DNA of 64,000 bases from Hellea sp965224755 (GTDB lineage Bacteria; Pseudomonadota; Alphaproteobacteria; Caulobacterales; Maricaulaceae): positions 992,001 through 1,056,000 of the forward strand of contig OZ245061.1 of assembly GCA_965224755.1 (NCBI GenBank), given 5' to 3'. Position numbers and translations under genes: made by a program. The stretch's first letter is position 1. Each line of letters starts with the position of its first letter. This document shows positions 61,382 through 64,000 of this stretch, piece by piece. Below the pieces are notes generated by a model. It was not told the origin of the DNA, searched no databases, and saw only the letters and a list, made by a program, of their open reading frames with translations.

Positions 61382-61755
61382 GCCGATGGTATCCTTCAAT
61401 AGAGGATGTTCTGGCTTTCCATGAGGTTCAGTTGAAACTGTTCGGCGGGGCGCCTGGGATTCGCGATATGGGGCAATTGGAATCGGCGCTGTTCCGGCCC
61501 CAAACCGGTTATTATAAGGACATCCTCGAAGAGGCCGCCGCGCTTTGGGAGAGCTTCATGCAAAACCATCCCTTTGTCGATGGGAATAAACGAACCGCCT
61601 TGAACGTGACCCTAACATTTCTTGACGTTAACGGCATTGACTGCACAGCTACAGATGACGAGACAACCCGCTTCATCTATGGGTTATTTGAAGCCGGAGA
61701 GGTGACGTTTAAGAACCTTGATGCTTGGTTGCGGGAGAATACGCGAGTCCTATAA
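61378..61755 (+). CDS. doc: Doc (death-on-curing) Fic-family toxin
   Basis: A 125-residue Fic-fold kinase. The active-site loop is HPFVDGNKRTALNVTLTFLD, matching HxFx(D/N)GNKR with the Doc-specific Lys; YPSIEDVLAFHEVQLKLFGG and RDMGQLESALFRPQ are the usual N-terminal blocks. Doc phosphorylates elongation factor Tu and halts translation. It lies between carB and carA, its stop overlapping the convergent carA stop by 6 bp. All active residues appear intact. Confidence 0.94.
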   Translation: MSRWYPSIEDVLAFHEVQLKLFGGAPGIRDMGQLESALFRPQTGYYKDILEEAAALWESFMQNHPFVDGNKRTALNVTLTFLDVNGIDCTATDDETTRFIYGLFEAGEVTFKNLDAWLRENTRVL

Positions 61756-62916
61756 AGCCGCTGCAAAGCGTTCAAATAGATAGAAGCTATCTTGCGGGCC
61801 GGGGCTGGCTTCGGGGTGGTGCTGGACTGAGAAGACGGGCTTGCCTTTGAGGCGGATACCGCAATTTGAGCCGTCAAATAAGCTGACATGGGTTTCCTCC
61901 ACCGTGTCCGGCAAGCTGTCTTGGTCAACCGCAAAGCCGTGATTCATCGAAACGATTTCGACTTTATTGGTGGTATAATCCTTCACTGGGTGATTGGCCC
62001 CGTGGTGGCCCTGTTCCATTTTCACCGTTTTGCCGCCAAGCGCGAGGGCGAGCATTTGATGCCCTAAGCAGATGCCGAAAACGGGTTTATCTGCGGCGAT
62101 TAAGGCCTGAATGACGGGGATGGCGTAATCGCCGGTCGCCGCCGGATCGCCAGGCCCGTTGGAAAGCACGATGCCGTCCGGATTGAGCGCCAGAATATCT
62201 TTTGCAGATGTTTTGGGCGGCACGACTGTCACCTTCATGCCGGCGGTCACGAGGTTGCGCAGGATGTTACGCTTGACGCCATAATCAATGACGACGACGG
62301 ATTTGATTCCGTCTTTATCCTCAAAGCCTTGCGGCCAGACCCAGCGGGCTTCGCGCCAGTCAAAGCTGTCCTGCGTGGCCACATCTATAGCCAAATCAGC
62401 CCCGACGAGCCCGTTCCAGCTGCGCGCCATCCCTGTCAGTGCCGGAATATCAAATTTTCCGTTCGGGGCATGGGCGATGACGCCGTTGGGCATGCCGTTA
62501 TCGCGTATAAAGCTTGTCAGCGCCCGCGTATCGACGCCGGACAAGCCGATAATGCCGCGCGCCGCCAGCCATTCGCCCAGCTCGCTTTCCGAGCGCCAGC
62601 TTGAGGCGGGCGTGATCGGCGCTTTGAAAATAGCCCCGCGCGCCGCGTTTTCGGCCTTGGAGGTTGAGGCTTCCTCATCCTCGGACGTGGTGCCGGTATT
62701 ACCAATATGAGGAAAGGTGAAGCAGATGATCTGGTCGGTATAGGATGGATCGGTCAGGATTTCCTGATAGCCGGTCATGGCCGTGTTAAAACAGACTTCG
62801 CCAACCGCCGCGCCGCTCGCCCCGCAGCCTTGGCCATAGAAAACTTCGCCATTGGCTAATATCAAAGCACCTGTTGCAAGGTGATTAAACACTTGATTTT
62901 CGGTTTTGACGGACAT
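61750..62916 (-). CDS. carA: Carbamoyl-phosphate synthase small subunit
   Basis: Glutaminase subunit that supplies ammonia to carB. The 388-residue protein has the N-terminal dimer domain (GEVFYGQGCGASGAAVGEVC, FNTAMTGYQEILTDPSYTDQ) and a C-terminal class I amidotransferase with nucleophile Cys in FGICLGHQMLALAL and His-Glu in VQHHPEASPGP. Its stop overlaps the convergent doc stop by 6 bp. The gap to yqeY (62917-63146) holds the two divergent promoters. Confidence 0.96.
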   Translation of the reverse strand: MSVKTENQVFNHLATGALILANGEVFYGQGCGASGAAVGEVCFNTAMTGYQEILTDPSYTDQIICFTFPHIGNTGTTSEDEEASTSKAENAARGAIFKAPITPASSWRSESELGEWLAARGIIGLSGVDTRALTSFIRDNGMPNGVIAHAPNGKFDIPALTGMARSWNGLVGADLAIDVATQDSFDWREARWVWPQGFEDKDGIKSVVVIDYGVKRNILRNLVTAGMKVTVVPPKTSAKDILALNPDGIVLSNGPGDPAATGDYAIPVIQALIAADKPVFGICLGHQMLALALGGKTVKMEQGHHGANHPVKDYTTNKVEIVSMNHGFAVDQDSLPDTVEETHVSLFDGSNCGIRLKGKPVFSVQHHPEASPGPQDSFYLFERFAAAL

Positions 62917-63146
62917 AAATCCCCTGCTTGCCTTGATGCAAAGTCGTTACAGACGGTTGACGGTGTTTTAATCAGGGCGAAGCAGGATACAAGCGGCAAA
63001 TGCACGGATGCTTGGCATGAGGCCAAAAATCCCTATATAAAACGCTTAATTCCTACTACGCAGTCACCAAAATGTGGTGGGCGACTGTTTCTGCCCGGCC
63101 TAACCTGCGTATAACCGCAGAAGCCGATATGAAAGGGACGACCATA

Positions 63147-63608
63147 ATGGCTCTACGTGATTCTATCTCGGAAAACACAAAGACCGCGATGAAAAGCCAT
63201 GATAAGATCCGGGTTTCGACCTTGCGCCTTGTCTCCGCCGCCATCAAAGACCGCGATATTGCCGCGCGTTCCGAAGACCGCTGCAAGGGTATTGAAGATT
63301 CCGAAATCCTGTCCTTGCTCCAGAAAATGGTCAAACAGCGCGAAGAAAGCGCTAAGACTTATGAAGATAATGGCCGCCCCGAACTGGCCGAACGCGAGCG
63401 CACAGAGATTGAAATCATACGCGAATTCATGCCCACCCCTTTATCGGATGAGGACATGAAAGCTGCGGTGGCCGCCATCGTTGAAGAAACCGGCGCGACT
63501 TGCCTGAAAGATATGGGCAAGATCATGGGCCGCCTGAAAACGGATTATGCCGGACGGCTCGATATGGGCAAAGCCGGCGCCGTGGTTAAAGGCCATCTTT
63601 GTAGTTAA
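63147..63608 (+). CDS. GatB/YqeY domain protein
   Basis: A 153-residue protein of the YqeY family, homologous to the C-terminal tRNA-interacting tail of GatB. Blocks: MALRDSISENTKTAMKSHDK, IRVSTLRLVSAAIKDRDIAA, ILSLLQKMVKQREESAKTYE, REFMPTPLSDEDMKAAVAAI and GKIMGRLKTDYAGRLDMGKA. Start 63147 fits the domain edge (AAAGGGA upstream). Its place beside carA is a common alphaproteobacterial arrangement. Confidence 0.93.
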   Translation: MALRDSISENTKTAMKSHDKIRVSTLRLVSAAIKDRDIAARSEDRCKGIEDSEILSLLQKMVKQREESAKTYEDNGRPELAERERTEIEIIREFMPTPLSDEDMKAAVAAIVEETGATCLKDMGKIMGRLKTDYAGRLDMGKAGAVVKGHLCS

Positions 63609-63611
63609 GAC

Positions 63612-64000
63612 CTAAGTGAGGCTTACTGGGCATCCTAATTGATCTGCTGCCGCGACGATTTTAGCGGCCGGGCCATTGCTTTTACCCATGCCTTGAACCG
63701 CCATAGTGCCGCCTTGATAGATGGCAGAGCTGGCGGCTTGTTGGGCCGCGATTTGGCCGACCGTGCTATTAATGCCGGAGCTGGCAATGCCGCCCGAAGC
63801 GACGCCGGCCAGAATACTAATCCCTAAAGTCGTTAGAAAATTACGGCCTTGATTTGGCCTATTGGCCTGGGCAGCATAATTTTGGGCGTTTTTGTAAAAA
63901 TTCACACAGACAGGGTCTTCAGCCTTGCGCATTTCGCCGGGCGCGAGGGTCGTGCTCAGCTCGGCGCCGTCAATCCCTGTCATCAGAGTGCTGGCATTTG
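63612..64000 (-). CDS. Partial hypothetical protein at the window edge
   Basis: A frame open to the edge of the window. From an internal ATG at 63983 it reads 123 residues, but the five complete codons before it (NASTL) are also in frame without a stop, so the true start probably lies outside. TLGISILAGVASGGIASSGI (about 52-71) is a Gly/Ala-rich membrane-like stretch, followed by a Gly/Ala/Gln-rich C terminus. One Cys in EDPVCVNF and one in LGCPVSLT might pair. No family is recognised; an envelope protein is possible. Confidence 0.6.
   Translation of the reverse strand, partial: NASTLMTGIDGAELSTTLAPGEMRKAEDPVCVNFYKNAQNYAAQANRPNQGRNFLTTLGISILAGVASGGIASSGINSTVGQIAAQQAASSAIYQGGTMAVQGMGKSNGPAAKIVAAADQLGCPVSLT

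Noticed and set aside
1..64000. CRISPR arrays, rRNA genes, integrons and IS transposases
   Set aside because: No regularly spaced direct repeats, rRNA sequence, integrase or transposase-like protein was seen on either strand.

Overview
The window reads as a contiguous piece of an alphaproteobacterial chromosome. The evidence is a RegB/RegA(ActR)-SenC redox cluster with an ActR-type Fis helix, a GapR (DUF2312) nucleoid protein, the aa3-oxidase subunit IV-like protein upstream of split pntAA/pntAB/pntB, a class I lysyl-tRNA synthetase, COQ9 and ELM1 homologues, a HIG1-type twin-TM protein beside a PduO-type cobalamin adenosyltransferase, and an UrcA protein. The gene set fits a marine/aquatic Hyphomonadaceae-Maricaulales-like bacterium; that placement is inference. 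No rRNA, CRISPR array, prophage or transposase gene was seen. Coding is dense, with several AT-rich accessory genes standing out from the background.

Layout. 60-3776: branched-chain 2-oxoacid dehydrogenase operon (bkdA1, bkdA2, bkdB), then tRNA-Met. 4181-7407: a conserved hypothetical and the regA/regB/sco1 redox-control locus. 7803-10995: a foreign-looking pentapeptide-repeat membrane protein, cobalamin adenosyltransferase, HIG1 protein, gapR and a basic coiled-coil protein. 11126-15900: a minus-strand group with an EF-hand-like secreted protein, an envelope protein, an LbtU-like porin and a sigma54-dependent response regulator. 16323-22934: an orphan gene, a Tat-lipoprotein FAD oxidase, the transhydrogenase operon with an inserted MntA/HepT toxin-antitoxin pair, a serine hydrolase and a DksA-like zinc finger protein. 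23022-26142: a NatAB-like ABC exporter and COQ9. 26422-30911: a polyhydroxyalkanoate cluster (phasin, class II phaC, phaZ, phaF, phaD) resembling the Pseudomonas medium-chain PHA locus. 30965-38502: lysK, a secreted repeat-like protein, a LexA/CI-type repressor with a probable leaderless autoregulated promoter, two ammonium transporters, a DUF952 protein and pyrD. 38554-42624: an accessory stretch with a wax-ester-synthase gene remnant, small enzymes (DUF1801, ABM, VOC), a GIY-YIG protein and a lipoprotein peptidase. 43295-48736: ileS, whose editing domain looks recombined, and a hybrid histidine kinase. 49019-53129: greA-ELM1-trxB-lysR unit and urcA with an elaborate structured leader. 53176-64000: sterol-desaturase-like membrane enzyme, TadG-like vWA protein, carB and carA separated by a metalloprotease, a reductase and a Phd/Doc toxin-antitoxin module, then yqeY and a partial gene at the edge.

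Two themes recur. First, small mobile pieces have entered housekeeping units without breaking them: MntA/HepT inside pnt with overlapping stop/start codons, Phd/Doc between carA and carB, a palindromic element between bkdA1 and bkdA2, and an AT-rich segment replacing the ileS editing domain. Second, intergenic palindromic repeats (about 80-145 bp, terminal inverted repeats of 11-26 bp) are scattered throughout and belong to a few related families. The most notable items are the mosaic ileS, the pnt/toxin-antitoxin fusion operon, the class II PHA locus in an alphaproteobacterium, the WS/DGAT remnant, and the nested-hairpin leader of urcA. I did not find a system that is clearly without precedent.
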